Source: Parasutterella muris (lineage in GTDB: Bacteria; Pseudomonadota; Gammaproteobacteria; Burkholderiales; Burkholderiaceae_F). From it: a stretch of DNA of 44,748 nucleotides. Within the stretch, counting starts at the first letter, position 1. The number at the start of each line of letters is the position of its first letter. The notes beneath the pieces are model-generated. The model worked only from the letters and a program-made list of their open reading frames with translations. It was not told the origin of the DNA and ran no database searches. Shown here piece after piece: positions 42,896 to 44,748 of this stretch. Location: the NCBI RefSeq assembly GCF_009767915.1, contig NZ_WSRP01000022.1, positions 1 to 44,748 of the forward strand, written 5' to 3'. Made by a program: the position numbers and the translations under genes.

Positions 42896-44185
42896 ATGAC
42901 CGGCGTGATACTTGCTCAGATTGTTGTCGTAGTTACGCTCATTCTCATGATTATCGGCAAAACGCCGATGTACATCACCGCAGTTGTCGGCTCCACGATT
43001 GCAGCTCTGCTGGCCGGAATTCCGCTTTACGGCGCAGACCCTGTAACCATTAAAGGCCTGTTGATTGGCGGTTTAAATCCCGTACTAATTGATATGGGCG
43101 GCATTCTTCTTTTTATAGGCATTATGCAGTCAACCGGTTTTCTCCATGTCATCATCGGAGATATTATTAAAGCCGGTAACTATATTGGAGGCGGTCCCGG
43201 AATTATCACTGCGGCAGCAGCGGTCGCCGGCGGTATCGGCATGATGGTGGGCTTTACTCAGGCCGCTATTACCGGCGTTGTCGCAGGTCCTGCCGCTATT
43301 AAGCTCGGAGTGGATAGGAATGAAGCCGCCGGTGCGCTGCAGCACGCGAACATTCTCGGCTGCGGAGCCGGCTTCTCGCACCCGACTGTTGTCGGCATTC
43401 TGGCAATTTCCGGGATCGGCTACGGCATGGTAAACGTTTGGGGGTTCGTGGTTGCCGCCGCGGTTATGAGCATAGCCTGGTATCGGATGAGAACACACGT
43501 TCGAAAGGAAGGATTTGTTAAAAAAATGAGCGCCGAAGAGATTAAGCAGCTTCTCGATAAATTCAATAAAGACAAAAAAGCAAATGTTTCTTCCTGGATT
43601 GCATTCACTCCGTTCATCATCCTTATTGTCGCCGCTTCAAGCGGAGCTCCGATCTTCATCGTGTGCTTTTTCTGCGCACTGCTGACGTCTTTACTTGCTC
43701 GTCGTGATCTTCAGAAGAGCCAGGGAGAGATGATTGAAGGCGTCAGAATGATCGCTGTGCCTTTCATCGCGACCATTGTTTTCCTTTTCATGTCCGGCGT
43801 GATTAAAAATACGGGTTTCGTGGACACCATTGCGAAATTCTTTGAACCGCTGCTCGCCTACTCGCCAGAGCTTCTGATGTTCCTGATTTCAATTATCACC
43901 GGCATCATCACGCAGAGCCTTGCAGCCTCTTCTGCAATCCTGCTTCCGTTTCTCTCCGTCGTGCTGACTGCAGGAGCCGATCCGATGGCAAGCTCCGTTG
44001 CCGCCATCGCTGGGGCCAATATTGGTCAGTACTACCTGACAGGCGGTCCGGTTTCCGGCTTAAATACTGTGATCCCTGTTGTTCCCGGTTCTGACTTAGT
44101 GAAGGCCAACTTGTTCCAAAGACCGAACTATCTCTTTGGATTCGTTGTCGCAGGCTGTATTGTCGCAGCACTGACATTCCTCTAA
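42896..44185 (+). CDS. GntP/CitM-like ion transporter family permease
   Basis: A 429-residue inner-membrane protein with about eleven hydrophobic segments, of the gluconate/carboxylate or Na+/H+-antiporter-like part of the IT superfamily. Conserved-looking motifs include GGLNPVLIDMGGILLFIGIMQ, HANILGCGAGFSHPTVVG and IITQSLAASSAILLPFL. AGGAGA precedes the ATG. Co-transcribed with the nitrilase, it may import the nitrile-bearing or related organic acid, or export the product. Confidence 0.85.
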   Translation: MTGVILAQIVVVVTLILMIIGKTPMYITAVVGSTIAALLAGIPLYGADPVTIKGLLIGGLNPVLIDMGGILLFIGIMQSTGFLHVIIGDIIKAGNYIGGGPGIITAAAAVAGGIGMMVGFTQAAITGVVAGPAAIKLGVDRNEAAGALQHANILGCGAGFSHPTVVGILAISGIGYGMVNVWGFVVAAAVMSIAWYRMRTHVRKEGFVKKMSAEEIKQLLDKFNKDKKANVSSWIAFTPFIILIVAASSGAPIFIVCFFCALLTSLLARRDLQKSQGEMIEGVRMIAVPFIATIVFLFMSGVIKNTGFVDTIAKFFEPLLAYSPELLMFLISIITGIITQSLAASSAILLPFLSVVLTAGADPMASSVAAIAGANIGQYYLTGGPVSGLNTVIPVVPGSDLVKANLFQRPNYLFGFVVAGCIVAALTFL

Positions 44186-44213
44186 GAAGAAATAAATAAT
44201 CCTTCCTCCTTTT

Positions 44214-44246
44214 GCAGGCTGTCTTTCGGACGGCCTGCTCTTTTAT
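44214..44246 (+). terminator. Rho-independent terminator of the nitrilase operon
   Basis: GCAGGCTGTC/GACGGCCTGC stem with one wobble and a TTTCG-type loop, followed by TCTTTTATT, 28 bases after the transporter stop. Confidence 0.85.
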
Positions 44247-44626
44247 TCGCATAGGGATTCGTCAGGAATGGCGAGGCGTGCCGGCCGGCTACTGATAAAA
44301 TCGAAATTTTTCGAAATCGCTTTAGCGTGTTCCCTTCACCGCTGCGTGGAGCAAATTATTTCAGCAGAATTATTACGGTCACAGGCCTCCGCAATCATCT
44401 GAATTACAATATTTCTTCTTAATAAGCGAAAGCCCCGCTACGCTTTTCATGTGTACGACAAAGGATGCTCCGGCTTTCTTGTTAATCAGAGAGAAACGTC
44501 GCTCAGTCCGCAGAAGCGTAAGCCACATGGCAAGCCTTTCCTTCCCCGGTCCTCAGAAACACTGTCCAGACAACATTCGATCTTGCCGATATCGCAAGAT
44601 CTGTTTCTTCAACAGATCTTGTAGAG
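44247..44626. other. Intergenic stretch with no recognised gene
   Basis: About 380 bases between the nitrilase-operon terminator and the gene at the right edge. I see no credible gene; the only notable structure is the 11-bp hairpin at 44595-44621. A 63-codon plus-strand frame (44449-44640) has basic, repetitive-looking composition and is treated as chance. Confidence 0.5.
44595..44621 (-). terminator. Perfect hairpin downstream of the partial right-edge gene
   Basis: CAAGATCTGTT/AACAGATCTTG, 11-bp stem with a 5-nt loop, six bases after the stop of the minus-strand gene at the right edge. No T tract on the minus strand, so its terminator role is plausible rather than certain. Confidence 0.5.
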
Positions 44627-44748
44627 TCAATTGCATCTGAAAATCAAGTGTGCATTCGTATAGTTGAACCGTCCATCATTTTCACTTTTCAGTTCTACTC
44701 TTTCAAATTTTTTACCTTTGTTAAGGCAGAACTCTTCCGCCTCTCTTA
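44627..44748 (-). CDS. C-terminal fragment of a small Cys-containing, probably secreted protein
   Basis: An open frame running in from the right edge: the last 39 residues read ...EEFCLNKGKKFERVE and end LIFRCN before TGA (44627-44629). The pattern (Cys, KGKKF, variable loop, FxC at the very end) is like the C-termini of small proteobacterial lipoproteins or periplasmic proteins with one disulfide. The gene start is outside the window, so nothing more can be said. Confidence 0.5.
   Translation of the reverse strand, partial: REAEEFCLNKGKKFERVELKSENDGRFNYTNAHLIFRCN

Noticed and set aside
44449-44640. 63-codon plus-strand frame near the right end
   Set aside because: Basic, low-information composition, no ribosome-binding site, and it overlaps the end of a more credible minus-strand coding fragment.

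Overview
The window looks like a chromosomal piece of a gut-associated, anaerobic or microaerophilic Betaproteobacterium, most likely of the Sutterellaceae (Sutterella/Parasutterella type). This is an inference from gene content: a DcuA C4-dicarboxylate antiporter, an ESPR-type autotransporter, exported FAD-dependent reductases of the fumarate/urocanate reductase superfamily with TtrS/TtrR-like two-component systems, and a small tetraheme cytochrome. There are no rRNA genes, no tRNA I could support and no CRISPR array.

Layout. 1-850: broken remnant resembling an HpaII-type restriction enzyme. 850-7455: LysR regulator divergent from a large subtilisin-like autotransporter, then dcuA and a 38-residue membrane ORF. 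14225-7522 (minus strand): one apparent operon encoding an exported type I 3-dehydroquinate dehydratase with an intact catalytic site, a Sec-exported FMN/FAD reductase, a PhnD-domain sensor kinase, a FixJ-like response regulator and a second, Tat-like FAD reductase. 18048-14417: FecCD-type ABC importer plus methyltransferase. 20196-18313: lipase-like lipoprotein. 21182-20286: EamA exporter. 23891-21351: tryptophan-type T-box leader followed by trpB and trpA. 25632-23980: 5'-nucleotidase-like lipoprotein. 27008-26025: tyrosine recombinase. A 16-bp direct repeat (18230 and 27639) brackets the 18.2-27.7 kb block, which may be an integrated island. 27711-32297: second respiratory module (sensor kinase, regulator, Tat-like flavoprotein, tetraheme cytochrome c). 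34962-32416: KtrAB-like potassium uptake. 35184-37778: hybrid histidine kinase. 40688-37827: P1B-type metal ATPase with two small partner proteins. 40871-44246: LysR regulator divergent from a nitrilase/transporter pair. 44627-end: C-terminus of a small secreted-protein-like gene.

How it fits together. Two signal-responsive periplasmic reductase modules suggest anaerobic respiration on organic acceptors, with DcuA serving C4-dicarboxylate exchange. The most distinctive one pairs an exported dehydroquinase with C=C-reductase-family flavoproteins. By analogy with fumarase plus fumarate reductase, the dehydratase could make an unsaturated acceptor (3-dehydroshikimate) in the periplasm which a flavoprotein then reduces; the substrate is inferred, not shown. 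The second striking element is a T-box riboswitch, a Gram-positive-type tRNA-sensing leader, in front of clostridial-looking trpBA. That TrpA has lost several usual substrate-phosphate motifs, so the pair may work mainly as an indole-to-tryptophan salvage unit.
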